From Candidatus Uhrbacteria bacterium (GTDB taxonomy: Bacteria > Patescibacteriota > Patescibacteriia > UBA9934 > UBA11717), in the NCBI GenBank assembly GCA_018701105.1, contig JABIWD010000004.1, forward strand, positions 1-46,955: a DNA stretch of 46,955 nt. Direction: 5' to 3'. Position 1 is the stretch's first letter. Each line of letters opens with the position of its first letter. Below are positions 26,298-35,529 of the stretch, one piece after another. The notes under the pieces were generated by a model, which saw nothing but the letters and a program-made list of their open reading frames with translations, did not search any database and had not been told where the DNA came from. The position numbers and the translations under genes were made by a program.

Positions 26298-26726
26298 ATG
26301 ACCAGAACTACAAAACAAAAGTTCTTCGCTGGTCTATCCGTTCTGTATATCTTTGCTGCTACACCCGCATTTGCACAAATCAATGCGACCAACACCGGAC
26401 TATCAGCGTCAGGAGGCGCTGCAGGCTTTGGAACAACTCCAGCCGATCTTCCAGTGGTAATTGGTCAAGTCATTGCAGCTCTTGTGGGACTACTGGGAAT
26501 CTTGCTCGCGATCTACTTGATCTACGGCGGGGTGCTCTGGTTAACAGCAGCAGGAGATCCAGATAAGGTGACAAAAGCGAAGCATATAATCAGCAACACG
26601 GTAATTGGTATCTTGATAGTACTAGTATCGTTTGCCGCGACGACGTTCATCATCAACACTCTGGGCCAAGCGTCAAGAGGTGAGCTGATTCAAGCAGACC
26701 AAGCTGCAACAGCAGATCCGAGCTAA
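26298..26726 (+). CDS. VirB2/TrbC-like pilin paralog 4
   Basis: IYLIYGGVLWLTAAGDPDKVTKAKHIISNTVIGILIVLVSFAATTFIINTL. Confidence 0.7.
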   Translation: MTRTTKQKFFAGLSVLYIFAATPAFAQINATNTGLSASGGAAGFGTTPADLPVVIGQVIAALVGLLGILLAIYLIYGGVLWLTAAGDPDKVTKAKHIISNTVIGILIVLVSFAATTFIINTLGQASRGELIQADQAATADPS

Positions 26727-26758
26727 CCACATAAATTGTTTAAAAGAATATAAATACT

Positions 26759-27181
26759 ATGACACTTGCACAACAACTACGCGCAGGACTCGCAGTCATC
26801 GCTCTCGTTATGATGGGAGGAACTGCATTAATCGCTTCTCCGGCAAGTGCCGTCGGATTCGAAGCTGGCTCACCATCCGGAGCACTCAGTCAAGCAGCTA
26901 GCCAGACAACACTTGGGGCGAGCAGTGAAGACCAAATCTTTATCACGATAGGACAGCTCGTGAACATAGCGCTTGGACTTCTAGGAATCATCTTCTTTGT
27001 CCTCCTGGTCTACGCTGGATTCCTCTGGATGACGGCAGCAGGAGACCCAGACAAAGTAACAAAGGCAAAGACAATGATCACACAGGCGGTAATCGGAATC
27101 GTAATCATTCTCTCGGCATTCGCTATTTCAACCTTCGTTATCAACCAACTGATAGATGCAACATCGACTGTTGCATCGTAG
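26759..27181 (+). CDS. VirB2/TrbC-like pilin paralog 5
   Basis: LLVYAGFLWMTAAGDPDKVTKAKTMITQAVIGIVIILSAFAISTFVINQL. Confidence 0.7.
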   Translation: MTLAQQLRAGLAVIALVMMGGTALIASPASAVGFEAGSPSGALSQAASQTTLGASSEDQIFITIGQLVNIALGLLGIIFFVLLVYAGFLWMTAAGDPDKVTKAKTMITQAVIGIVIILSAFAISTFVINQLIDATSTVAS

Positions 27182-27182
27182 A

Positions 27183-27216
27183 AGAAAAAACTCGGGCTTA
27201 GGCTCGAGTTTTTGTA
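27183..27216 (+). terminator. terminator of the pilin array
   Basis: AAAAAACTCGGGCTTAGGCTCGAGTTTTTGT. Confidence 0.6.
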
Positions 27217-27281
27217 TAAAAGAAAAACACCCCTGCCAGAGAACTGGTGTGGGGCGTTCGTCGTTAGTGTCCTTTCAGGCA

Positions 27282-28340
27282 CTAGATGGGCTGCGTGGGG
27301 TTAGCGAACTGCGAAAGCCACGCCGTAATCGGGTTTTTGGAAGACGGCATCCGAGACCCGTCTTCCGCATCGAAGCGACGTCCGACAAGATCGCTCCCAG
27401 CCATGAGGCCGGTGGACACCTTCACCTTCTGCATGATCAGCCCAGTTCCGGATGAGCCCGTAAACTGCACGAGCGTGACCGTGGAATAGCCGCCGGGCCT
27501 GGGGGTGAAGTAGCACTCGCTACCCTTGGGGACGAGCGGAAGGATGATCTCCTTGCCATCGTCCAGAACCACTCGCTTGTTAGCGCCGGTCTCCATCACC
27601 ACGGAGGGCTTCTGGTTGCCGGCGATGACGAGCACGTGTCCTCGCTTGGCGAAGATCGTCACCACGTCACGCTTCGACTTCTGGCCCGGCGGCAACTTGC
27701 CGCAGGTCAGCCACTTGTCGCTGGTCGGGATACGACCTCCCGTCGACTGGGTCGACGAGGCGGTCGTGCTCGCGAGCACGGCAGTGGGGCGTCGCGTTGC
27801 ACGACGCTCGCGGATCCGACTGGGCACGGTGGCCCCGTCGGTCGCATCGTCGAACGCACGTCCGCCGTCATAGGGGTCGACACGCTCGTGCCGCGTGGGC
27901 TCGAGTGAGCTACTGCCCCCTCGAAGCTCCTCGCGACGCTTGCGGATCTCCTCGCGACGCCGGTCCCGCTCCTTACCTGCCTCCGTCCGGTCCCGCTCCC
28001 GCTTGAGCTGACGCTCGCGCGGGCTCTCCGCAGGCGAAGAGGTGTCGTTCGAGCGGTCCTGACGAACCTCTCGAGACTCACGGGCAGGAGAAGACGTATC
28101 CACTCCGTTCCGTTCGTCACGACGCTGCTGGACTCGGGTCTGCGACCGAATGGTCGAGCGATCACGATCCTGCTGCTGCAGGAGACGCTGCTGCTCGGCC
28201 TCCAGCTGCTTGTTGCTGGTGAACTGGTGCACAACGCCCCAGCACATGAGCAGGATGATGATCGGCAGCGCCAGCCTCTTGAGACAACGGACCGCCATCT
28301 TCTTCACGCCGCTCGACGCCTTCTTCTTGGCATTTGCCAT
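27282..28340 (-). CDS. orphan bitopic protein: N-terminal TM, long Arg-rich linker, C-terminal globular domain
   Basis: MANAKKKASSGVKKMAVRCLKRLALPIIILLMCWGVVHQF then R/E/Q/S-rich linker; TGATG overlap with upstream gene. Confidence 0.6.
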   Translation of the reverse strand: MANAKKKASSGVKKMAVRCLKRLALPIIILLMCWGVVHQFTSNKQLEAEQQRLLQQQDRDRSTIRSQTRVQQRRDERNGVDTSSPARESREVRQDRSNDTSSPAESPRERQLKRERDRTEAGKERDRRREEIRKRREELRGGSSSLEPTRHERVDPYDGGRAFDDATDGATVPSRIRERRATRRPTAVLASTTASSTQSTGGRIPTSDKWLTCGKLPPGQKSKRDVVTIFAKRGHVLVIAGNQKPSVVMETGANKRVVLDDGKEIILPLVPKGSECYFTPRPGGYSTVTLVQFTGSSGTGLIMQKVKVSTGLMAGSDLVGRRFDAEDGSRMPSSKNPITAWLSQFANPTQPI

Positions 28341-29032
28341 CACTTCACTCCCTTCGTGCCCCGCAGGGCCCTGATTTCTTGCTCGAGACGCGAAATGCGC
28401 CGTTGCATCTCCTGCGCCTCGAACGTCGCTCCACCATCGACGTAGTTGATGAAGTCGTAGAGATCATCGAGCTCGTCGATGATCGCGTCGATCTCAGCCA
28501 TGTGGGCTTCGTCGATCACGTCGTCCCACTCCCGGTACTCCTGCTCGATCCGATCGAGAGAGTTCCAGATGTAGTCCGCCTCGTCCTCGAGGATCCCAAT
28601 CCGGGCTGCGTTCATGTCGATGTCCCGCCGGTTGCGGTTGATGGCGGCGTTCTGCCCCCAATCCTCCCAGCGACCGATCGCCAGGTACTCGTACACGACT
28701 GACTCCACGGCCGGGTCCATACCAGTCGACGCCATGCGCCGGTCGGCAGTGATACGGTCGTAGTGATCGACGATGTCTTTGTAGCTCTGGCAGTGCTCCA
28801 TGCGACCGCCATGCTGATCCAGACACTGGGTGAGCCGATCCAGGTACCCCTCCTTCTTCTGCCGGATGATCGTGTCCTCGCTCGACGCGTGCGTCAGGGC
28901 GTGGTCGCGGTCCTTCGCGCCAGAGATGGTTGAGTAGCTGTGTCCAATCCCTCGTGCGGCGTGCCCAATGCAGCCGGTGAGGGTGAACGTGACGGCGCAC
29001 AGCGCCAGGATAGCAACGATTCGGTTCCGCAC
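28340..29032 (-). CDS. orphan lipoprotein with coiled-coil C-terminus
   Basis: MRNRIVAILALCAVTFTLTGC lipobox; heptad-like FEAQEMQRRISRLEQEIRAL. Confidence 0.65.
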   Translation of the reverse strand: MRNRIVAILALCAVTFTLTGCIGHAARGIGHSYSTISGAKDRDHALTHASSEDTIIRQKKEGYLDRLTQCLDQHGGRMEHCQSYKDIVDHYDRITADRRMASTGMDPAVESVVYEYLAIGRWEDWGQNAAINRNRRDIDMNAARIGILEDEADYIWNSLDRIEQEYREWDDVIDEAHMAEIDAIIDELDDLYDFINYVDGGATFEAQEMQRRISRLEQEIRALRGTKGVK

Positions 29033-29122
29033 GATTGTGCTCCTCTACTGAAGTGTTTTTCGAACTGTCTACCTTGATTCTTTGCCAACGGTAGGCCTTT
29101 TCTGCCCACTATTGAACGGCGT

Positions 29123-29151
29123 AATATAACACAAAAATGCCTTATTGTCAA
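29123..29151 (-). promoter_or_regulatory. promoter TTGACA-N17-TATATT
   Basis: TGTCAA 29146-29151; AATATA 29123-29128 on plus strand. Confidence 0.65.
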
Positions 29152-29193
29152 GCGCAACTTGACATAATTACACTAATATTAGCCAAATTTATA

Positions 29194-29232
29194 AAAATAC
29201 GCCCCACCGGAGTCCCGGTGGGGCGTACGTGT
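29194..29232 (-). terminator. strong Rho-independent terminator
   Basis: minus strand ACGCCCCACCGG GACT CCGGTGGGGCGT ATTTTTATAAATTT. Confidence 0.85.
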
Positions 29233-31160
29233 CAGCGATTGCGCCGTCGCTGTCGGCGCCTGTCTCGAGCGCGCTCACGCTCTTCCCGTCGGGCCTCGTA
29301 GGCCTCCTGGGTCGTCATCGGAGCACCCCGCCCCGTTCCGTTGCCGCTGTTACGAGCGTCTCGATCCGGAATCAGCCCATTCGTGATGGGGTCTTCCAGG
29401 CCGAGTTCACTCCAGCGATCCATCGGATCGAGCGCGGGCCCGAGCGGCGATGCGTCCAGCTGCCCCTGGTACGCGATCACCAACATGAGCGTCAACGCGG
29501 CAGTCCCAAGGACCCGAAGTCCGCCTTCGCGCTCCTTGACCAAGGACCACACCGTGGCCGCAAAGCCCGTCACGGCCACGAGGACCATGGACAGGAGCAC
29601 TCCCTGCAGCATCGTATGCCGCAGCGTGTTTCGTCCCAACTCTGCGGACGAAAGCGTCGCGTAGGTCAACGGCGTGCTAGTTGCCACGCCGGAGATCTTC
29701 GCGAGGAGGATGGCGCCCAGCGCGCCGATCATCAGCACGGTGAGTCCCCGCCTCGAAAGACGGTAATACTCTCGCGCATCGATTCCTGACGGCCCAGGTG
29801 TCATTCCCTCGAACTTGAGCATCACCCCGATGACGATGCCCAACAGGATCACGTGCAAAGCATACGTCGGGATCGTATCCCACGCCATCTCGCCCTTGTT
29901 CCAGATCAGAATCCAGAGCGGGTACACCAGCAACTGCGATCCCATCGGCGCGATCATCGCACGCCAGCGGGTCACCTTCACGTAGGCGTCCGTTGGGATC
30001 AGCTGACTCATGTCCTGGGGGTTGCGCATCATCCGGCGCGCCGGCCCTGGGACACTCAACGTCTGTGCAGCGATCAGGTGCGCGAAGTGCAACACCTTGT
30101 CCACGGTGGACATCGCTCCTCCCACGATCTGGATCGGGATCACGTTGATCGTCAGCAACGCCACCATGTTCACGATTGAGAACACCAACGCGGCCGTCAG
30201 CGACTCCCTGTACAGGCAGAAAAGCCAGCCCAGGATGGACAAAACGATCACGATCCAGGAGACCACGAACATCTCACCCGCAGCTGTCGCCGCGAACTTG
30301 GCCACCGGAACGCCCTGCCTCTCCATGCGCTCAGGCGCCTGAACCGCCAGATCCAACCCGGCGTCAGCGATCCCTGAGAGCACCCTGTCGAACTGCGCGG
30401 TACGCCTCACGAGTGCGTAGTCCTTCTCGGTCAGGCTCAAGATCGTCGCGATGGCCATGTTGACCATCTCGTTCTTGCTCCTGGCCAAGCTCAGGCCTCC
30501 GAGCAAGAGTCCGGTGCTCGCTGCGTTGCCGAAGTACCCGAAGTTGAACGCCACCTGGGCGTCATCACAACGGGGATCAGCCGACATGCTCAGAGAGTAC
30601 AGCGCCGTGAGCACTGCGGTCCGTCGCCGCATCATCTTCCTGATCTTGGCGTCGTCACCTTCGAGCATTGCGCAGATGTCCGTGAACACCCTGTCGCTAA
30701 TCACCGAGCCTGCGTCTGTCACCGACGTCGGTGGAGCCGATGCACGATCGCCCACTGCCTCACCCGGGATGAACCGGTTCCTGAGGTTCCTGATCGATGC
30801 CCTGAGCGCGGCCTTCTGCCGCTCAAAGTACGCATTCGTCTTCGGATTGCCGTCCTTGGGAAGATGCACTACCAGCTCCTGGAAGAATTCCTCCATCGCT
30901 GCCTGCAGATTCTCCGCCTGATCCCGGCTGATCTTGCCGTCGCTCAGCAGTCTTGCTGTCACGCCGCTAGCGATCACCTTGATGCCCGGCCGACCCTTCT
31001 GCTGCAACTCCTTCAAGACGCCTACCGACAAGTAGGTCGTCATAGCGCCACGAACGACGTCGCTGGTGCCCATGAACCTGCCGCTTGCCTTGGCGAAATC
31101 GCGGAGATAGCTCTCCGTGATACCTCCCAGAATTCCCACTCTATTCCCTTGCTTCGCCAT
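29232..31160 (-). CDS. orphan large multi-pass membrane protein, Arg-rich C-terminus
   Basis: Start MAKQGNRVGILGGITESY; ~7 TM in second half; tail RREERERARDRRRQRRRNR. Confidence 0.65.
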   Translation of the reverse strand: MAKQGNRVGILGGITESYLRDFAKASGRFMGTSDVVRGAMTTYLSVGVLKELQQKGRPGIKVIASGVTARLLSDGKISRDQAENLQAAMEEFFQELVVHLPKDGNPKTNAYFERQKAALRASIRNLRNRFIPGEAVGDRASAPPTSVTDAGSVISDRVFTDICAMLEGDDAKIRKMMRRRTAVLTALYSLSMSADPRCDDAQVAFNFGYFGNAASTGLLLGGLSLARSKNEMVNMAIATILSLTEKDYALVRRTAQFDRVLSGIADAGLDLAVQAPERMERQGVPVAKFAATAAGEMFVVSWIVIVLSILGWLFCLYRESLTAALVFSIVNMVALLTINVIPIQIVGGAMSTVDKVLHFAHLIAAQTLSVPGPARRMMRNPQDMSQLIPTDAYVKVTRWRAMIAPMGSQLLVYPLWILIWNKGEMAWDTIPTYALHVILLGIVIGVMLKFEGMTPGPSGIDAREYYRLSRRGLTVLMIGALGAILLAKISGVATSTPLTYATLSSAELGRNTLRHTMLQGVLLSMVLVAVTGFAATVWSLVKEREGGLRVLGTAALTLMLVIAYQGQLDASPLGPALDPMDRWSELGLEDPITNGLIPDRDARNSGNGTGRGAPMTTQEAYEARREERERARDRRRQRRRNR

Positions 31161-31232
31161 GTCTCTCTCCCTTCGCAGTTCTACTGCAAACTCTGTTTTC
31201 TGTCTTTCTCTCAAAATTGGAAGGAACGGCTA

Positions 31233-31261
31233 AGATTAACAACAAAATACAGATTTGTCAA
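31233..31261 (-). promoter_or_regulatory. promoter TTGACA-N17-TAATCT
   Basis: TGTCAA 31256-31261; AGATTA 31233-31238 on plus strand. Confidence 0.6.
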
Positions 31262-31306
31262 GGCAGAATGGGGGCAATGTGTATGGCCGCCCAACACACC
31301 AATTAC

Positions 31307-31335
31307 TTGACAAAAGCACATTTTTGTGGTAGTTT
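31307..31335 (+). promoter_or_regulatory. promoter TTGACA-N17-TAGTTT
   Basis: Divergent from the 31233-31261 promoter. Confidence 0.55.
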
Positions 31336-31401
31336 TAGCTGTTTCAATCTCGAAGGAAACACGGCCTCTACAACATCAGACACCTAAGACAGGAGCACAG
31401 C

Positions 31402-32238
31402 ATGGCGAAAGCCTTCATTCTCTTTGCGAAAGACAGCGCTTTTCCCGGAACGTCGAGCTTCGACAGCGACGCGATCCGGTTGGAGCCGAAGAACACGAGC
31501 ACGCCCGACGGGTACACGAAGTACAAGGCGGGCACCATCGACGAGATCAAGGCGTTCATCACGGGCTACGTGAGCGACACGGGTATGTGCACGAAGATGC
31601 ACGACAAGGTCGACGCGATGGCCGCCGCTCTCAAGTCACCGAAGAAGGCCGCAGCTGCACCCGCAGCCGCGGTCGCGACACCGAAGGTCGTGGTTGCGGT
31701 CGCGGCACCAGCCGTGGTCGTTGCCAAGAAGCCCAAGGTACCGCCGGTGCTCGCCGGCATCTTCGATGGCGAGCAGTCGCCGTACATGGACGGCATCGAC
31801 GCCGGAACGAAGCCCCTCAACTTTCCGCCCAGGAAGAAGGCGGAAAAGAAGCCGATCAAGGAGATCGACCTCACCGAGGGATACAAGGCTCTGCCTGCCT
31901 TCATGGCCGGTACCCTGTTCACCTTCCTGGCACTGACCGGCGCGCTGATGTTCGTCACGAAGGTGTCGGACAGCTACATGCTGGACACCGTCATCCCCGT
32001 GCTGGTAACGCTGTTCGGCCTGGCGGGCGCGGGCTTCTGCTCGTACCTGCTCATGACCGAGCAGACGTTCACCCAGATCGCCCTGAAGTGGGACAACGAC
32101 CTGGACGACGACGGCAACGTCATCGAGTGCGACGAGGAGTGCGAGACGACGAACGAGGACGACAACCCGACAGACGGGATGCACCCCTTCGCAGCCCTGA
32201 TGGAGAAAGCCAGGCGCTACGATCGGGACCACCCCTAG
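31402..32238 (+). CDS. orphan protein, Ala/Pro/Lys-rich linker and two TM segments
   Basis: MAKAFILFAKDSAFPGTSS...; SD CAGGAG; TM LPAFMAGTLFTFLALTGALMFV and VIPVLVTLFGLAGAGFCSYLL. Confidence 0.65.
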   Translation: MAKAFILFAKDSAFPGTSSFDSDAIRLEPKNTSTPDGYTKYKAGTIDEIKAFITGYVSDTGMCTKMHDKVDAMAAALKSPKKAAAAPAAAVATPKVVVAVAAPAVVVAKKPKVPPVLAGIFDGEQSPYMDGIDAGTKPLNFPPRKKAEKKPIKEIDLTEGYKALPAFMAGTLFTFLALTGALMFVTKVSDSYMLDTVIPVLVTLFGLAGAGFCSYLLMTEQTFTQIALKWDNDLDDDGNVIECDEECETTNEDDNPTDGMHPFAALMEKARRYDRDHP

Positions 32239-32251
32239 ACGAAAGGACTAC

Positions 32252-32297
32252 GAAGCCCCCGGGCCGCATCTGCGGTTCCGGGGGTTTTCATTTCCTC
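32252..32297 (+). terminator. Rho-independent terminator
   Basis: CCCCCGGGCCGCATCTGCGGTTCCGGGGGTTTT. Confidence 0.75.
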
Positions 32298-32320
32298 CTT
32301 TTCCTGTAAACTAACATTGT

Positions 32321-33481
32321 ATGAACTATCTTATCATCGGAGGCGGTATTGCAGGCACAACAACAGCAGACGAACTTAGGAAAATCGACTCTGATGCCGC
32401 AATCACAATCATCAGCAACGAGAAGCACCCACTCTATTCACGTGTAATCCTCCCCCACTACATTACGGGCAAGGTACCTCGCGAGAGAGTCTTTTTGAAA
32501 ACAACGGAATGGTACACGGACAACAACATCGATCTCGTGTTTGACGAAGTGGTCAGCCTCGACACCACAACGAAGACCGTGACTGGATCGAACTCAAACT
32601 ATGAATACGACAAACTCCTCATCGCTGGAGGTGGAATCGTTAACAAGCTGAGCTTCCCCGGTAGCGAGGAGATACTTCACTTCCAAACAATCGACGACGC
32701 AGACAAGATCCTCGATCTCCTGGTCAAACACGCGAACGACGAAACCAAGCCTCGCGTCGGAATCATCGGAGGTGGCTTTATCGCGATGGAGTTTGCAGAG
32801 TTTTTTGGTGAGGAGAACTACGAGACGCAGATCTTCCTCAGAAAAGACCGATTCTTCTCTGGAAGCTTTGACGACAACTGCTCACAGATACTCGAGAACC
32901 ATCTTGCAAAGTGGCAAATCAAAACACATAAGCACACTGAGATCGAGTCGTACGTCGACGGAATCGCAAAACTGTCAGACGGAACAGAGCTAGAGCTCGA
33001 CGCAATCGCAGCCGGCGTGGGACTCTCATCAAATTTCCAATGGGCGGCTGATGCGGGAATCGAAGTCAACAAAGGCATTGTCTGTAACGAGTTCCTGGAA
33101 ACAAACGTCCCCGATGTTTACACCGCGGGTGACTGTGCGGAGTTCTTTGATACAATGAGTAAACAACACGTGAGAATTGGGAACTGGATGAACGCCCTGA
33201 TGCAATCTCGTCTACTCGCGAAGAATATGACAGGTGAAAAGAATGCGTTCGAGCTTGTAAGCTCGTACTCAACCAAGGTGATGGGGCTCGACATCGTATC
33301 GATCGGTGTAACGAACGCGGCGAAGGCAGACGAGATAGTAGAACGTCCCTCTGACGATGGTCACATGTTGATCTTCGGAAAGAATGGAGTCGCGGTTGGA
33401 GCCACACTAGTAAACCAAACAAAAGAAAGAGCTAGAATTACAAAACTCATCAAGGAGCGAACACCAATATCAAATATATGA
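32321..33481 (+). CDS. FAD/NAD(P)-dependent pyridine nucleotide-disulfide oxidoreductase (rubredoxin/nitrite reductase-like)
   Basis: MNYLIIGGGIAGTTTADELRKID; VGIIGGGFIAMEFAEFF; VYTAGDCAEF. Confidence 0.88.
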   Translation: MNYLIIGGGIAGTTTADELRKIDSDAAITIISNEKHPLYSRVILPHYITGKVPRERVFLKTTEWYTDNNIDLVFDEVVSLDTTTKTVTGSNSNYEYDKLLIAGGGIVNKLSFPGSEEILHFQTIDDADKILDLLVKHANDETKPRVGIIGGGFIAMEFAEFFGEENYETQIFLRKDRFFSGSFDDNCSQILENHLAKWQIKTHKHTEIESYVDGIAKLSDGTELELDAIAAGVGLSSNFQWAADAGIEVNKGIVCNEFLETNVPDVYTAGDCAEFFDTMSKQHVRIGNWMNALMQSRLLAKNMTGEKNAFELVSSYSTKVMGLDIVSIGVTNAAKADEIVERPSDDGHMLIFGKNGVAVGATLVNQTKERARITKLIKERTPISNI

Positions 33482-34551
33482 AACACCTGTTAGATTCCCC
33501 ATCAACGTATCTTCGATACGATCCCAGCAACGCAATGAACTCTCTTGAAACTCTTGCTGACCAATGTGAGCAGGCGTGGCATGAAGTGAAAAAAGTAAAC
33601 TTCCCAAAGTCCCTCAAGTCTTTGGATCGAGTTGTTGTGTGTGGAATGGGCGGATCTGACCTAGGTGCATATATGATCAAGTCCTTGTTTATGCGAGACT
33701 TGAAAGTGCCGTTTGAGATCGTGCACGACTACTCGCTTCCTGAGTACGTGAACAACAAGACTCTCGTGATAGCTATCAGTTATAGCGGGTCAACTGAGGA
33801 AGCTCTATCTGCCTTGAAGGACGCTCGAGCTCGCAAAGCAAAGATCGCTATCATTGCCGGCGGCAAGAACCTTGAAGCATCCGCAAAAAAGAACAACATC
33901 CCCGCCTACATTTTCGACGATAGCAAGAATAACGTGTCTCGCGCTCCTCGAATGGGTGTTGGACTCACACTCTTCGGACTCGTTGGCATAATGAAGCAAC
34001 TCGGTTACATCAAACTCGCCGAGAAGGACGCGCTCGCTGCGATTGACCACATGCGGACCGTAGAAAAGAAATGGAATGGTGTTGTACCGCTTGGAAAAAA
34101 TGCGACAAAGAAGCTCGCGGACGTTCTCCATCAGAAAATGCCGATCTACGTAGCATCGGAGCACCTTTGGGGTAACGCACGCATCATGCGTAACCAAACT
34201 CACGAGACTTGCAAGACATTCGCAGCACATTTTGATGTGCCAGAGCTCAACCATCACTTGATGGAAGGTCTCGCGCATCCAAAAGAAAAGCACGCGATGC
34301 ATTTCGTATTGTTCCCGTCTAAGTTGTACTACACACGAGTACAAAAACGGTACCCGATCACGAAAGCAGTGATTAAAAAGAACGGCATCGACGTATCGGT
34401 AGTCGAGCTTGAGGGAAAGACAAGGCTCGCGCAGGCACTCGAGGCACTCTTGTTCGGAGGATACGTCACTTTCTACATGGCGATGCTGAATAAGCTTGAT
34501 CCAACACCGAATCCTTTTGTAGACTACTTCAAGGAACAGTTGAAAAAATAA
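33478..34551 (+). CDS. bifunctional phosphoglucose/phosphomannose isomerase (SIS domain)
   Basis: VVCGMGGSDLGAYMIKSL; LVIAISYSGSTEEALSALKDARARKAKIAIIAGG; C-terminal PMI/PGI signature region. Confidence 0.85.
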   Translation: MKHLLDSPSTYLRYDPSNAMNSLETLADQCEQAWHEVKKVNFPKSLKSLDRVVVCGMGGSDLGAYMIKSLFMRDLKVPFEIVHDYSLPEYVNNKTLVIAISYSGSTEEALSALKDARARKAKIAIIAGGKNLEASAKKNNIPAYIFDDSKNNVSRAPRMGVGLTLFGLVGIMKQLGYIKLAEKDALAAIDHMRTVEKKWNGVVPLGKNATKKLADVLHQKMPIYVASEHLWGNARIMRNQTHETCKTFAAHFDVPELNHHLMEGLAHPKEKHAMHFVLFPSKLYYTRVQKRYPITKAVIKKNGIDVSVVELEGKTRLAQALEALLFGGYVTFYMAMLNKLDPTPNPFVDYFKEQLKK

Positions 34552-34552
34552 G

Positions 34553-34584
34553 GTAAAAAAAACGAGCGTTAGCTCGTTTTTAAT
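34553..34584. terminator. bidirectional terminator
   Basis: AAAAAAACGAGCGTTAGCTCGTTTTT. Confidence 0.7.
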
Positions 34585-34586
34585 TT

Positions 34587-34856
34587 CTACATTTCAGGGA
34601 ACAACTGCTCCCCTTCCTCGTTATAGATGAAGATCGCCAACGTAGGACATGACTGCGCCGACAACAGTAAGTTCTCGTAGGCATCGTCCTCAAGTTCCAG
34701 CCATCTCTCGTACGTTTCTGCTTGATCCTCAGCAGTATCATCCAACACAACTGCTTTATTCTCGTCGTTCAACGCAAACACGTCAGGAGCAACGGTCACA
34801 CAAGATGCTGCACCGATACAAAGATCTTCATCAACTCTTACACGATATTTTTTCAT
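34587..34856 (-). CDS. ferredoxin
   Basis: KKYRVRVDEDLCIGAASCVTVAPDVFALND...SAQSCPTLAIFIY. Confidence 0.8.
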   Translation of the reverse strand: MKKYRVRVDEDLCIGAASCVTVAPDVFALNDENKAVVLDDTAEDQAETYERWLELEDDAYENLLLSAQSCPTLAIFIYNEEGEQLFPEM

Positions 34857-34857
34857 A

Positions 34858-35529
34858 CTACCCAAAATATTTTTCTCTATAAAATCGTATCAACTCTTCT
34901 ACCGCAGGCAGGATCGTAGGATTCCCCACTCCAACCTTTGTCTTCTTTTGAACCGCCTCAAGGTCGAGTGCGCCATCTAGCACGGCTTCCTCGATATCAT
35001 GATCCGTCACCTTCGCAATCGGGTCAATCATCCTCTTAGCTTCGACAATCATTTTATCAGTTTGGTCTGTTCGGCGAAAGTAGTCGTTGATAGCATCACG
35101 AATCGCCTTGTCGCACAGAACACTGCAGTGAAACTTGCGCGCAGGCAGCCCCTTGAGTCGCGTCATGATGTCCTGCGGCTTTATACTACGCGCTTCATCC
35201 AACGTCATCCCCCCGTTTTCCGTTACCATCACACTCGCCATCGACGTACTTGCAATAGCAGACCCGCAACCGAACGTTTTCCACTTAAAATCTACGATCC
35301 TCTCATCAGAATCAATCTTCAGCCATACTCGAAGCTCGTCTCCACACGCTGGTGAGCCTACCTTTCCTATTCCGTTAAACTGCGATTCATCAACGTCGTT
35401 CATTATAAAGTTCTTTGGGTTGAAGAAATGTTCCTTTACCTCGTCAGAGTAAAACCAAGAAGACGCGCCATCATGCGCGGACACGTCGCCTTTGCGGCCT
35501 TTCACTGATTTTGCACTATAATCTGACAT
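34858..35529 (-). CDS. Fe-S cluster scaffold, NifU/IscU-like
   Basis: YSDEVKEHFFNPKNFIMNDVDESQFNGIGKVGSPACGDELRVWLKI...FKWKTFGCGSAIASTSM...HCSVLCDKAI. Confidence 0.88.
   Translation of the reverse strand: MSDYSAKSVKGRKGDVSAHDGASSWFYSDEVKEHFFNPKNFIMNDVDESQFNGIGKVGSPACGDELRVWLKIDSDERIVDFKWKTFGCGSAIASTSMASVMVTENGGMTLDEARSIKPQDIMTRLKGLPARKFHCSVLCDKAIRDAINDYFRRTDQTDKMIVEAKRMIDPIAKVTDHDIEEAVLDGALDLEAVQKKTKVGVGNPTILPAVEELIRFYREKYFG

Noticed and set aside
27707-28234. 175-aa ORF in an alternate minus frame, plus other shadow ORFs (28494-29000, 14973-15695, 20859-21791, 44827-45669, 45386-45976, 36775-37230)
   Set aside because: Alternate-frame ORFs arising from high-GC3 codon bias; no SD or domain evidence and they contradict better-supported genes with promoters and terminators
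31326-32309. Long plus ORF (327 aa, Arg/His-rich) overlapping 31402-32238
   Set aside because: Low-complexity shadow frame of a GC-rich gene; the 31402 frame has SD, TM segments and sensible composition
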